A stretch of DNA of 64,000 nt from Methyloceanibacter superfactus (GCF_001723305.1 NZ_LPWF01000025.1:1-64000), one strand, 5' to 3'; positions 39,275 through 49,859 are shown, numbered from the stretch's first letter. A program made the numbers and translations. The notes: generated from the sequence alone by a model not told the origin.

Positions 39275-39399
39275 CGCATGGCCCTCCTGGTGGAGGGCTG
39301 AGCCCAGCGCCATGGCTGCAAGAGGTTTGGGAAGACGAGGCTGACGATCAGCACGCCGGCGACGATGCGAAGCGCGGCGACCCACAGGAACACGTTCAT
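39271..39399 (-). CDS. Small single-span membrane protein (42 residues)
   Basis: From ATG 39399, with GGAGGG seven bases upstream, it reads MNVFLWVAALRIVAGVLIVS, then LVFPNLLQPWRWAQPSTRRA. One hydrophobic helix and a short basic tail. It is first in the operon 39399-38644. Similar in layout to the next gene (helix, FP, LLQ). I do not know the family; the size and overlaps suggest a small subunit of the membrane complex made with the DUF4405-like protein. Confidence 0.6.
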   Translation of the reverse strand: MNVFLWVAALRIVAGVLIVSLVFPNLLQPWRWAQPSTRRAMR

Positions 39400-39491
39400 C
39401 GATGACCCTCCTGGCAGTTGAGGATCTCGACTCTAGGACGCGAATATTGCGCTCATTCGGCGCTTGTGTTTCCCAAGATGTCCGCTCGGGC

Positions 39492-39555
39492 AATTTTGTG
39501 TCGAAACGTTTTCGAGCCTGCAAAACCCCGGCTTTCGTAACAAAAATCAGGGCTC
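39492..39555 (-). promoter_or_regulatory. Copy A of a duplicated 64-bp upstream element
   Basis: Shares about 46 of 64 bases, by hand count, with 40132-40195. Conserved blocks are TTTGTG, AAACGTTT, GCAAAA, TTTCGT, ACAAAAATC (plus-strand reading). It lies 93 bases before the start of the 39399-38644 operon, and in the same orientation relative to its gene as copy B. It also abuts the end of the 39554 gene. Confidence 0.55.
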
Positions 39556-40060
39556 ACTTCGGGAGGTCGCAGGTCTCGATCAACAGCTCCCACATGTCCT
39601 CCGGCACGAACGTGACCTTGCCCGTGTCCTTGACCTGGGCCAACAGCGTGCGGCCTGCGGCGGCCGTCTCTTGCTTGGGGGAGCCGAGCTGGAACAGTCC
39701 CATCACGAAATAAAGATGGGCGCGATCTTCTTCGGTGTCGAGTTGCTCTGCCGAATTTGCCACGATCTCGCCGCCGGGTTTACCGCCGTACCAAAGCAGC
39801 ATCATCCAACCGCGCGCTTTGAAGTCGCTGCGCTCCGCCGTGATGAGCTTCTTCCCGGCTTCGAGCACGAGAGTTCTTTCGTCGAGCTTCGCGAGCTCGG
39901 GATCTTTCTTGATCACGTCCTGGAGCAGTTCCGCGGTTGCCGTGTTCACCATCTCATTTGCGGTGACGCGACAGGACTCCGCCTGAGCGGATACGCAGCC
40001 AAGGCCGAGCAGCAAAGCCGGAAGGACGATGTGAGCGAGCATGCGGGTCAAGGGTGTCAT
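39554..40060 (-). CDS. Secreted protein of unknown function
   Basis: 168 residues from ATG 40060. Signal peptide MLAHIVLPALLLGLGCVSAQA, then a helical periplasmic domain with two cysteines (ESCRVTAN at the mature start, IETCDLPK at the end) that could form a disulfide. No known motif recognised. It carries copy B of the duplicated promoter element upstream, so it is probably co-regulated with the membrane operon to its left. Confidence 0.75.
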   Translation of the reverse strand: MTPLTRMLAHIVLPALLLGLGCVSAQAESCRVTANEMVNTATAELLQDVIKKDPELAKLDERTLVLEAGKKLITAERSDFKARGWMMLLWYGGKPGGEIVANSAEQLDTEEDRAHLYFVMGLFQLGSPKQETAAAGRTLLAQVKDTGKVTFVPEDMWELLIETCDLPK

Positions 40061-40131
40061 GTGAACTCCGATCGAGTTGCTTGGATCGCTGGAGCCGGTT
40101 CGGAAAGGGGCTTTGGCGAGGTATGCGCCGG

Positions 40132-40195
40132 AAATTTGTGACAAAACGTTTCCGGCTCGGCAAAAGGTCCGGTTTCGTTACAAAAATCTGAGCCT
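40132..40195 (-). promoter_or_regulatory. Copy B of the duplicated 64-bp upstream element
   Basis: Second copy of the element at 39492-39555, 72 bases upstream of the secreted protein gene on the minus strand. It contains the palindrome AAACGTTT and the block GTTACAAAAATC. It may also act on the divergent macA-like gene at 40288. Confidence 0.55.
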
Positions 40196-40287
40196 TGAAG
40201 GCGCGCCGTGGCGCTACAACTTGACTTGGGACAAGGCCGGCGGTCGCCCGAGGGGAGACCGTCGAGCCGAGCGGATCGAAGGACCGG

Positions 40288-41586
40288 ATGAACGAGCAGG
40301 TGCAGACCGACAAGGTCGAGGCCAAGAAGGTGAAGGCCGATATCGAGGCCGTGCTTGGCTTGGCCAGGCCCAAGACGAGGCTGCCGCGCTTGCGGCCGGC
40401 CGTCGTCATCGGCGCGGTCGCCGTGGCCGCCCTCGGCCTTTACCTCGTCTTCGGCGGCGGCGGCTCCAATGACGGCATCAGCTACGTCACCGAGCCGGTG
40501 ACGATGAGCGATCTGACCGTGACCGTGACCGCCACGGGCGCGGTTCAACCCACCAACGAGGTGGAGATTTCGTCGGAGCTTTCCGGCATCGTCCGCAACG
40601 TTCTGGTCGACTACAACAGCGCCGTCACCACGGGCCAGGTTTTGGCCGAGCTCGACACCGACAAGCTGCAATCGACCGTCGACAGCTCGCGCGCCAAGCT
40701 GCAAGCCGCCAAGGCCAAGGTCAGCGAGGCGGAAGCCACCGTCCTCGAGAAGAAACTCGAACATGCCCGGCAGCAGATGCTCGTCACCAGGAGGGTTGGC
40801 GCCGAGCAGCAGTTGGAGGTCGCCGACGCCGCGCATCAGCGCGCGCTGGCCGCGCTCGAAAGCGCCAAGGCCGATGTCGCCGCCGCCACGGCCGATCTTG
40901 CTTTGAACGAGACGAATTTGAGCAAGGCACGCATCCTGTCGCCCATCACCGGCGTGGTGCTGAGCCGCAATGTCGAGCCGGGCCAGACCGTGGCCTCGTC
41001 GCTCCAGGCGCCGATCCTGTTCACCATCGCCGAGGACCTCGCCAAGATGGAGGTCCAAGTCGACGTCGACGAGGCCGATGTCGGCAGCGTCAAGGAAGGG
41101 CAGGAGGCGGCCTTCACGGTCGATGCCTATCCGGACAAGAAATTCTCCGCGGTCATCCGCGAGCTCCGCTTCGGCTCCGAGGTGGTGCAGGGCGTCGTCA
41201 CCTACAAGGCGGTACTGACCACCGACAATTCCGATCTGCTCCTGCGTCCGGGCATGACCGCGACCGCCGAGATCGTCACCGCGCAAGTGGACGACGCGGT
41301 TACCGTCCCTAACGCCGCGTTGCGCTTCTCGCCGCCGGCAGCCTCGCAGGATGTCGATCAGCGGAATTTCCTCCAAAAGATCATGCCGGGTCCGCCGCGC
41401 CTGCGCCGGCCTTCGAGCGCGCAGGCCCCGTCCGGTGCCGAACGCAAAGTCTGGGTGCTCGCCGACGGCGCGCCGCAAGAGGTGAGCGTCACCGTCGGCC
41501 CGAGCGACGGCAAGCGCACCCAGATCGTCAGCGGCGACCTCAAGCCGGGCCAGGCGGTCATCGTCGACACCGCCGCGAGCAAGTAG
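40288..41586 (+). CDS. macA: Efflux periplasmic adaptor, MacA-like
   Basis: 432 residues from ATG 40288 with AAGGA upstream. One span near residues 35-60 (AVVIGAVAVAALGLYLVFGG), then TVTATGAVQPTNEVEISSEL of the first lipoyl half, a coiled coil (LQSTVDSSRAKLQAAKAKVS), and LSPITGVVLSRNVEPGQTVA of the second half. A beta-barrel and membrane-proximal domain follow. The next two genes are an ATPase and a MacB-type permease, which identifies it as the adaptor of a tripartite MacAB-type exporter. Confidence 0.87.
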   Translation: MNEQVQTDKVEAKKVKADIEAVLGLARPKTRLPRLRPAVVIGAVAVAALGLYLVFGGGGSNDGISYVTEPVTMSDLTVTVTATGAVQPTNEVEISSELSGIVRNVLVDYNSAVTTGQVLAELDTDKLQSTVDSSRAKLQAAKAKVSEAEATVLEKKLEHARQQMLVTRRVGAEQQLEVADAAHQRALAALESAKADVAAATADLALNETNLSKARILSPITGVVLSRNVEPGQTVASSLQAPILFTIAEDLAKMEVQVDVDEADVGSVKEGQEAAFTVDAYPDKKFSAVIRELRFGSEVVQGVVTYKAVLTTDNSDLLLRPGMTATAEIVTAQVDDAVTVPNAALRFSPPAASQDVDQRNFLQKIMPGPPRLRRPSSAQAPSGAERKVWVLADGAPQEVSVTVGPSDGKRTQIVSGDLKPGQAVIVDTAASK

Positions 41587-41590
41587 AACC

Positions 41591-42318
41591 ATGCGCCGCG
41601 ACGCAAGGCCAAGCCGGCGCGGCTGCCACTGATCGAGCTGCGCAACGTGACCAAGATCTACGGGCAGGGTGAAGCCCAAGTGCGCGCGCTCGACGGCATC
41701 GATTTACGCATCGACGAGGGCGAGTTCGCCGCGGTCATGGGGCCGTCCGGCTCGGGCAAGTCCACCGCCATGAACATTATCGGCTGCCTCGACCTGCCGA
41801 CCAGCGGCAGCTATCTGTTCAACGGGGTCGAGGTGGGCGGTCTCGACCGTAAGCAGCGGGCGCTGCTGCGCCGCAACTATCTCGGTTTCGTGTTCCAGGG
41901 CTTCAATCTGCTCGCCCGCACCTCGGCGGTCGAGAATGTGGAGCTGCCGCTGATCTATCGCGGCATGAAGCTCGCCGAGCGCCGGCCGCTCGCCATGGAC
42001 GCGCTCGCTCGCGTGGGCCTTGAGGGCCGCGCCAAGCACACGCCAGGCGAATTGTCCGGCGGCCAGCAGCAGCGTGTCGCCATTGCTCGCGCCATCGTCA
42101 CCCAGCCTGCAGTGCTCCTTGCCGACGAGCCGACGGGCAATCTCGACACCAAGACCAGCCATGAAATCATGGAGCTTCTCGTCGGCCTCAATCGCGACCA
42201 GAAGATCACCGTCCTCATGGTCACCCATGAGCCGGAGATGGTGTCCTATGCCAATCGCGTGGTCCACTTCCTCGACGGTAAGATCGCCAGCGATACGCGG
42301 CAGCAGGAGGCCGCCTGA
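41591..42318 (+). CDS. ABC transporter ATP-binding protein, MacB/LolD-like
   Basis: Nucleotide-binding subunit: Walker A GPSGSGKST, Q-loop region NYLGFVFQGFNLL, signature LSGGQQQRVAIARAI, Walker B VLLADEPTGNLDTKTSHEI. The uninterrupted frame begins at GTG 41647, but family members start about 15 residues earlier. ATG 41591, four bases after macA, leads into KAKPARLPLIELRNV if one base missing near 41598 is restored. Its end overlaps the permease start as ATGA-type coupling. Confidence 0.9.
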
Positions 42319-43523
42319 TGTTCTACGAGACCTTGAAGCTCGCGGTGCAGGCGATCCGGCGCAATGCCTTGCGTTCCTTCCTCACGCTCCTCGGCATCGT
42401 CATCGGCGTGTCCGCGGTCATCGCCATGGTCACCATCGGCAACGGCACCACCGAGAAGGTCAAGGAGGAGATGGCAAAGCTCGGCAGCAATGTGCTGTTC
42501 GTTCGCCCCGGCCAATGGGGCCCCGGCCGCTCGAGCGCCACGGCAAAGCCGTTCGACATGCGCGACATCGCCGAATTGCGCAGCCAGCTTCACGGCGTGC
42601 GTGCCGTGGCGCCCATGGGCCAGCAGGCGGTCACCGTGGTCTACGGCTCGGAGAGCCGTAGCGTCGGCACCATCGGCACCGACGCCAGCTATATCGTCAC
42701 CCAGGACTGGGGCTTGAGCGAGGGCCGCAACTTCGTCGAGGGCGAGATCCGCAGCGGCCGCGCGTCTGCATCATCGGCCAGACGGGTGCATGAGAAGCTG
42801 TTCGGCTCCACCGATGCCGTCGGCAAGCGCATTCGCGTCAGCAACGTGTCCTGCGAGGTGATCGGCATCTTGGAGGAGAAGGGCGAGTCCGGCTTCGGCA
42901 CCGACCGTGACGATGTGGTGCTCATGCCGATCCGCACCTATCAGCGGCGCATCGCCGGCAATACCGACGTCAACACGATCAACGTGTCGGCCATGGACGG
43001 CGTTGATACCTCGAAGGTTCAGGCCGACATCGAGCGCCTATTGCGCGAGCGCCGCGGCATTACCGAAGGCGAGGAAGACGACTTCCGCGTCGCCGACATG
43101 AAGCAGATCGCCGATACCCAGACGGCCACGACGGGCGTCCTCACCGCGCTGCTCGGCGCCGTGGCCGGCGTCAGCCTGCTCGTCGGCGGCATCGGCATCA
43201 TGAATATCATGCTGGTCTCGGTCACCGAGCGCACCCGCGAGATCGGCATTCGCCTCGCCATCGGCGCGCAGGAAGCGCAAGTGCTGATGCAGTTTTTGGT
43301 CGAGGCCGTGGTGCTGTCGCTGCTGGGCGGCACAATCGGTGTCGTCTTGGGGCTCGCGCTCGCCGGGGCGGCGTCGGCCGGCATGAGCATCCCCTTCGTG
43401 CTCGACCCGAGCATCGTGGTGATCGCCTTCGGCTTCTCAGCGCTGATCGGTGTGGTCTTCGGCTATTTTCCCGCGCGGCGGGCGGCGCAGCTCAATCCGA
43501 TTGAAGCCCTGCGTCACGAATGA
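42318..43523 (+). CDS. ABC transporter permease, MacB/FtsX family
   Basis: 401 residues with the MacB plan: one N-terminal span (LRSFLTLLGIVIGVSAVIAM), a periplasmic MacB core of about 220 residues, then three C-terminal spans and the FtsX motif GIGIMNIMLVSVTERTREIG, ending FPARRAAQLNPIEALRHE. Residues about 149-157 read ASASSARRV, but the neighbouring frame gives VCIIGQT, as in relatives; a lost base near 42764 and a gained G near 42786 explain it. With macA and the ATPase it would export peptides, lipids or macrolide-like compounds. Confidence 0.88.
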   Translation: MFYETLKLAVQAIRRNALRSFLTLLGIVIGVSAVIAMVTIGNGTTEKVKEEMAKLGSNVLFVRPGQWGPGRSSATAKPFDMRDIAELRSQLHGVRAVAPMGQQAVTVVYGSESRSVGTIGTDASYIVTQDWGLSEGRNFVEGEIRSGRASASSARRVHEKLFGSTDAVGKRIRVSNVSCEVIGILEEKGESGFGTDRDDVVLMPIRTYQRRIAGNTDVNTINVSAMDGVDTSKVQADIERLLRERRGITEGEEDDFRVADMKQIADTQTATTGVLTALLGAVAGVSLLVGGIGIMNIMLVSVTERTREIGIRLAIGAQEAQVLMQFLVEAVVLSLLGGTIGVVLGLALAGAASAGMSIPFVLDPSIVVIAFGFSALIGVVFGYFPARRAAQLNPIEALRHE

Positions 43524-43624
43524 CCTATGTCGTTTTTCAGGGAGCCGGCGGAAGCCTCTAACATTTGCGAAGCGCATCGCACCTTCGCTAGGTTACGCGG
43601 CATTGGACCAACAGGGAGCGCGCA

Positions 43625-43909
43625 ATGAAAAAGCTATGGGTTGTTGCGTTGGCGCTGTGCGCGACGCTTGCTTTCTCGACCATGTCTGACTCTGTCTACG
43701 CCAACGGCAGCAACGAGGATTGCTTCGTCGTCACGGGCTCGGCCAACGCCAGGAACCAGTGGGTGTCACAAAGACGGGCGGCGAAGCGGTTGGCGGATCA
43801 GATCGCTGTCCACATGGGAGATCCGGCGGGCGTGACGGTCGGCCCGACCAGGTACAACTGCATTCTGGAAGCTTGTGAGGCGAGCGCCCTGGTCTGTCAC
43901 CGCCGCTAG
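43625..43909 (+). CDS. Small secreted protein with cysteines
   Basis: 94 residues from ATG 43625 with AGGGAG upstream. Signal peptide MKKLWVVALALCATLAFS, mature part NGSNEDCFVVTGSANARNQW and a C-terminal NCILEACEASALVCHRR. Three or four cysteines suggest disulfides in the periplasm. No family recognised. It stands alone between the exporter genes and a convergent STAS-like gene. Confidence 0.65.
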   Translation: MKKLWVVALALCATLAFSTMSDSVYANGSNEDCFVVTGSANARNQWVSQRRAAKRLADQIAVHMGDPAGVTVGPTRYNCILEACEASALVCHRR

Positions 43910-43948
43910 CCCGCGTCCGGGCGGGTCCGTGAGGGGGTGGGCGGCGGC

Positions 43949-44317
43949 TTAGGCGGCCTGCGTGATCCACAGCCGCGCCTTCGCAGCGTCCGCCGTCGGA
44001 TAGACGCGCATGGCGCCCGGCAGGAACACGCTGAACAGGCGCATGGCGAGCGTGATCCACTCGATATCGGTAATGACGGCGACCCGCTCCCAGCGGGAGA
44101 AATGCTCCATGCCGACCTTGAAGTCCTCCCAAGCGGCGCCGGCGTCGTAGCTGGCGAAGTCGGGCCCGATCTCATAGAGCAGCCGCACCTTGTCGTGGGC
44201 TTTCAGCGCCTTCTCCACGGCGGGGATCAGCACCGTGTCGTAGTCCTGCCTGGTCACTTCGCCGTGGCAGGCAATCGCGACGACATTGTCGGGAAAACCT
44301 TTGAGTAGCTCGATCAT
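43949..44317 (-). CDS. SpoIIAA-like (STAS-fold) protein
   Basis: 122 residues: MIELLKGFPDNVVAIACHGE, DYDTVLIPAVEKAL, VRLLYEIGPDFASYD, WERVAVITDIEWI and a C-terminal AKARLWI. This is the pattern of the SpoIIAA-like/STAS family (PF11964) that usually carries no kinase partner and whose role is uncertain. No phosphorylatable serine context of true anti-sigma antagonists is obvious. Confidence 0.75.
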   Translation of the reverse strand: MIELLKGFPDNVVAIACHGEVTRQDYDTVLIPAVEKALKAHDKVRLLYEIGPDFASYDAGAAWEDFKVGMEHFSRWERVAVITDIEWITLAMRLFSVFLPGAMRVYPTADAAKARLWITQAA

Positions 44318-44337
44318 GGGCCTCTCCCGCGGACCGG

Positions 44338-44623
44338 CTATTCAGCCTTGGTCACGCACTTCTCGTCGGCTGCATTCCAGGCGCAGCCAAGTGAGCTGGT
44401 ATTGCAGGTGGACTCGCCGCCATGCACGCCGCACGCGTCTTCGTCGGGCCGGGCCCGGCAGGCATCCCTTGTTGTTGGCGGCATCGTACCAGCAGTTCGG
44501 CTCGGACACGCACATGGCCGAGTCGCGGATAGCCTGGCAGCGCACCTCTTCCGCATCGGCCGGCGTGCCGCCGAATGTCATGGCCAGGAAAGCGAGCAAG
44601 AACGCAAACATCGTCGATCGCAT
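44338..44623 (-). CDS. Small secreted cysteine-rich protein, frameshifted
   Basis: ATG 44623 gives a signal peptide MRSTMFAFLLAFLAMTFGG and a mature part with spaced cysteines: VRCQAI, AMCVSEPNCWYD, KGCLPG. The frame then fails near 44455, and the adjacent frame continues DEDACGVHGGESTCNTSS and LGCAWNAADEKCVTKAE to a stop at 44338. The repeated C-x4/5-C-x-W pattern in both halves shows they belong together. This break needs one extra base or two missing ones. About 94 residues. Function unknown. Confidence 0.6.
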
Positions 44624-44701
44624 GAGGATTCCTCTTGGGTTCAACAACCTGGTCCCGTTCTAGCCGAACCGCCCATGCCCTGAACAGTCCCGTGACGGCG
44701 G

Positions 44702-45985
<1,284 letters not shown>

Positions 45986-46119
45986 CGGAAAGAATCGCGA
46001 AAATCGGCGCCAGGGTACAGCGTCACCGCATCTCGCGGGAAGCCGCCATCCGGGGCGCCACGGCGAGGGCCCAAGATGCCGCAGGGGCGCGGACTGGCCC
46101 TGAGGCCGCCGAAGCCGCC

Positions 46120-46317
46120 TCGATCTCCTTTATGCGCATCGGCGAGCCCGAGCGCGACGCCTGGCTGCTCTGCATGAGCGGGGCGCTGGAGGAGGTGGTC
46201 GCCGATGAGGCGTTGCGCGAGGAGCTGTATGCCGCCTTCGCCAAGCTCGCCGACTGGATGCGCAACGATCCTGGCAACCCCCACGATAGCCAGCATGGGA
46301 GGCAGGTTCTGCGCTAG
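46120..46317 (+). pseudogene. C-terminal fragment of a group II truncated hemoglobin
   Basis: The frame reads FMRIGEPERDAWLLCMSG, ALEEVVADEALREELYAAFA and KLADWMRND, the typical last two helices of GlbO-type globins. No N-terminal globin helices are found between here and the antiporter start at 45985. The gene is cut at its 5' end, so heme binding would be lost. A heavily indel-damaged N-terminus cannot be excluded. Confidence 0.6.
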
Positions 46318-46361
46318 GCTGCCGCCTGGACGGTCGGCGGGGAAGCGGCTAAGCGAAGCTC

Positions 46362-47493
46362 ATGAACGCCACGGCCCCAGCCAGGATCAGCGTCGATGTG
46401 GCGCTCGCGCTCGGCGCCTTCGATCTCGATGTCGCTTTCGAGAACGAGGCCGGCATCACCGCTTTGTTCGGGCGGTCCGGCGCCGGCAAGTCCATGACCA
46501 TCAACCTGATCGCCGGGCTTGCCCGGCCGGACCGCGGCAGGATCGTGCTTGGCGGCCGCACGCTGGTGGATACGTAACCGGCATCTTCGTGCCACCGCAC
46601 CGTCGCCGGGTCGGCCTCGTGTTTCAGGATGCCCGCCTGTTTCCTCATCTGACCGTGCGCCAGAATCTCGTCTTCGGCCGCTGGTTCCTGGCGAAGGGCG
46701 CCCGCCGGGTAGCCTTCGATCCGGTGGTCGAGACGCTCGGCATCGCCCATCTCCTCGACCGGCGGCCGGCGCGTCTGTCCGGCGGCGAGAAGCAGCGTGT
46801 CGCCATCGGTCGGGCCCTGCTCACCTCGCCCGAGCTCCTTCTCATGGATGAGCCGCTGGCGTCGCTCGATACCGAGCGCAAGCTGGAGATCCTGCCGCTC
46901 ATCGAGTCGCTGCGCGATGCTTTCGGCATTTCCATCGTCTACGTCTCCCACGCCGTGGACGAGGTCGCCCGGCTCGCCGCCCATGTGGTGGTCCTCGATC
47001 ATGGACGCGTGGCCGCCTCGGGGACCGTCGAGGATGCGCTCGGGCCGGCGCTGAAGGGGGCGGGCATTAGCCGCTTCGCCCGGTCCTCCGTGGTGACGGG
47101 GACGCTGACCGCCGTCGATTCGGACTATGGCCTGACCGAGATTTCCCACCCCGCCGGCAAAATTTGGCTGGTCGGCCGCACCGGGACCGAGGGGGCGGAT
47201 CTGCGCGTGGTCATCAAGTCGACCGACATCACCCTGTTGCGGGACCCTGGCCAGGATCTCAGACCCGCGATCTCAGCATCCGCAACGCTTTGGCCGGTAC
47301 GATCGCCGGCATCGAGATCGACGACGGCCCGTTCGCGGGCGTGTCCATCACCCTGGATGGCCACGGCGCCCTATTCGCCCTTGCGACCCGCAAGGCAATC
47401 GACGAGCTTGGGCTTGGGCCCGGCGATCGGGTATATGCCTTAATCAAGACGGTTGCCCTCGATGAGCGCGCGGTGGCGCTGATCGAACCCTAG
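46362..47493 (+). CDS. modC: Molybdate ABC transporter ATP-binding protein ModC, two frameshifts
   Basis: Walker [11 protein letters not shown], a Q-loop [19 protein letters not shown], signature [16 protein letters not shown] and Walker [13 protein letters not shown]. The C-terminus is a Mop-type molybdate domain ([32 protein letters not shown]). Three frames are needed: breaks near 46572 and 47265, each one lost base; restored length about 378 residues. No modA or modB is adjacent; a globin fragment lies upstream instead. It may be an orphan left by rearrangement, or the transporter may lie elsewhere. Confidence 0.88.
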
Positions 47494-47509
47494 ATGGAGT
47501 GCTGTTCAT

Positions 47510-48043
47510 ATGAATCTTCTCGCGATCCCCGTTGGCGATAATCCGCCCCACGAGGTCAATGTCATCATCGAGATCCCGCAAGGCGGGTCTCCGGTGAAAT
47601 ATGAGATCGACAAGAAGTCCGGCGCCCTGTTCGTCGATCGCTTCCTGCACACCTCGATGTTCTATCCGGCGAATTACGGCTTCATCCCGCACACCCTGTC
47701 GGAGGACGGCGATCCCGTGGACTGCATGGTCATCGCGCCGACCCCGGTGGCGTCCGGCGTGGTCATCCGCGCGCGGCCCATCGGCGCACTCCTCATGGAG
47801 GACGAGAAGGGCATCGACGAGAAGATCATCGCCGTGCCGATCGATGAGCTTCACCCCTTTTACAAGCGCGTGACCAGCTACCGCGACCTGCCCGAGATCC
47901 TGGTCGAGCAGATCGGCCACTTCTTCGAGCACTACAAGGATCTGGAAAAGGGCAAATGGGTCAAGGTGGTGCGCTGGGCCGAGCATGCCGAGGCCGGCGA
48001 TCTCATTCGCGCCGGCATCGAGCGGGCCAAAACCGACGACTAA
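47510..48043 (+). CDS. ppa: Inorganic pyrophosphatase (family I)
   Basis: 177 residues. VIIEIPQGGSPVKYEIDK, FYPANYGFIPHTL and the signature EDGDPVDCMV (D-x-D-P-x-D metal ligands) are present. Hydrolyses pyrophosphate to drive biosynthetic reactions. It lies 16 bases after modC. Confidence 0.96.
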   Translation: MNLLAIPVGDNPPHEVNVIIEIPQGGSPVKYEIDKKSGALFVDRFLHTSMFYPANYGFIPHTLSEDGDPVDCMVIAPTPVASGVVIRARPIGALLMEDEKGIDEKIIAVPIDELHPFYKRVTSYRDLPEILVEQIGHFFEHYKDLEKGKWVKVVRWAEHAEAGDLIRAGIERAKTDD

Positions 48044-48049
48044 GCCCCA

Positions 48050-48063
48050 TTGATTTGCGTCAA
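48050..48063. promoter_or_regulatory. FixK/FNR-type box
   Basis: TTGATTTGCGTCAA, both arms intact. Its centre is 75 bases upstream of the DUF6455 gene at 48132 and immediately after the ppa stop. Confidence 0.7.
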
Positions 48064-48131
48064 AGCTCTGGCGCACCCCTCGCGCTACCCATGAAATCGG
48101 GCGCTGTGGCGCCCGAAATGGGGAGGAGACC

Positions 48132-48407
48132 ATGAACAGTCAAAAGCACGATCCTCGGCCGGAGCTCGCCGACTTTCATCGGCAAGTCCCAATGGACAAT
48201 ATGATGGAAGCCGTTGGCGTCGAGGTCCTGGCGGCCGTCGACGTGGATGGCGGCGGATCCTACGTCCGCGCCAGGGTGGCGTGCCATGGCTGCACCTGCC
48301 GGCATTTTTGCCGCGAATGGCTCGCCGAGCACAGCCAGGGCCAACAGCCGCAGGCATTCTGCCCGAATGCGAATTTTTTTCGGGCGGTCAAAAGCGGCGA
48401 CTGCTGA
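48132..48407 (+). CDS. DUF6455 family protein
   Basis: 91 residues from ATG 48132 with GGGGAGGAG upstream. The pattern MDNMMEAVGVEV, ACHGCTCRHFCREWL and FCPNANFF fits the DUF6455 family, small alphaproteobacterial proteins with clustered cysteines; four or five cysteines here could bind a metal or cluster. A perfect FixK-type palindrome precedes it, so low-oxygen induction is likely. Function is unknown. Confidence 0.75.
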   Translation: MNSQKHDPRPELADFHRQVPMDNMMEAVGVEVLAAVDVDGGGSYVRARVACHGCTCRHFCREWLAEHSQGQQPQAFCPNANFFRAVKSGDC

Positions 48408-48597
48408 CCGGATCGCGCGGCCTGGACGGTAAGCCTCTGTTGCACCGCATGGTTCCGGCTTGGCGACGACGCAGGGCCCGGGCGATGAGGCCGTCCGTTC
48501 GCTAAAGTTATCGAGAAAGTTTAGCGGGCCGATAAAGCCTGTTGTGAGGGCACCGGGGCTAGTTCGCGGCGAGGCTCAATCCCGCCAGCGAGCGCCT

Positions 48598-49859
48598 ATG
48601 CAACTCGACATGATGACGATGTCGACCGTCGACGTCACTGTGACGGCGGTTCTAGGCCTCGTGCTCCTCTTCACGTGGCTCAAACAGCGCAGCGCCCAGC
48701 TCGTCGGCTGGTGGGGCCTGATTATGCTCATGCAGGCGGCGGGCGTGGTGGTCTGCGCCTCCGGTGCGTTGACAAACACGCCAGCGATCATCACGGCAGG
48801 CCTCGGGGTCATGCTGTTTTCCGACAGCCTGAAATGGATCGCGGCGCGTGACTTTGTAGATCATCCCACCCCAGCCGCTTGGGCGCTGGCCGGCCCGCTC
48901 ATGTTTGTCGTTCCGGCCTATTCCGGACTGCTGGCCGGACTTCTCTCCCAATTTATCTTCTTCAGCCTGCTGACGCGCTGGCCAACCTGGGCGCAGCGTT
49001 CGAGCTTGCCCGGGCCAAGGGCAAGAGGTTGATTTCCCACTGGCCCGCGGTGGCGGCCTTGGTCGCCACGGCCATCGCCGTTCTGTTGGTCATCCCGCTT
49101 TCGACCCGGGTGCCCTTCGAAAGGCCGAGCGAGGCCTACCTATCCGGTTGGTTCTCATCCGTCACGCTCGTCATGGTGATCGTGCGGATCACCTTGGCCT
49201 TCGTCGTGCTCGCCATGGCGAAGCAGCGTCAAGAGATGGAGCAGCGCGTCTACGCCTTGACCGACACGTTGACCGGTCTGCCGAACCGGCGCGCGCTCTA
49301 CGACAAGCTCGACGCCCTGGAGCGCAGTCACATTCTTCAAGCGACGCCAATCTCCGTGTTGTTCTTCGATCTCGATCATTTCAAGGACGTCAACGATACC
49401 TTCGGTCACGAGACGGGCGACCGGGTGCTCAAGCTGTTCGCGGCCACGGCCGGCGCGCATCTGAACGGTAGCAGCATCATTGCCCGCATGGGCGGCGAGG
49501 AGTTTGCCGCCGTGCTGCCGGGCGAGGGATCGTCTACCGCCACCAAGACGGCTGAAGCCATTCGTGCGGCCTTCGCCGGATCGGCCGCCGTGATCAACGG
49601 CATGACCATCGGTGCCACGGTCAGCGCGGGCGTCGCGTCCAATTCTTGCGCCTGCGATAGCAGCGATATCGGCGCGCTGTTTCGCCAAGCCGACGCCGCG
49701 CTCTATGCCGCAAAGCGTACGGGCCGCAATCGCGTCGAGTTCGCTGGCACCGACGGCGTGACGCTTGTCCCCGCCACGGCTGCGGTCCGAACGGCGCCGC
49801 GCCGCAAGCCACGCAGCCATCGAGCAGGTCGCGACACCAACGTCGCGGCCAATGCTTGA
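48598..49859 (+). CDS. Membrane diguanylate cyclase (GGDEF), frameshifted
   Basis: ATG 48598 (MQLDMMTMSTVDVTVTAVLG). About six membrane helices fill residues 8-205. A GGDEF domain follows: TDTLTGLPNRRALYDKLD, FFDLDHFKDVNDTFGHETGD and the active site RMGGEEFAAVLPG (GGEEF). The membrane part and GGDEF part are out of phase; one lost base near 48975 restores about 420 residues. It should make c-di-GMP. No obvious RxxD inhibitory site sits just before GGEEF. The next gene is a close paralogue. Confidence 0.9.

Noticed and set aside
40221-40234. Seventh FixK box upstream of macA (TTGACTTGGGACAA)
   Set aside because: The right arm has GACAA instead of NTCAA, so it misses a conserved base; noted only as a weak match.
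40057-41679. 540-residue minus-strand frame across macA
   Set aside because: The plus strand encodes a full MacA-like adaptor with ribosome site; the antisense frame shows no motifs.
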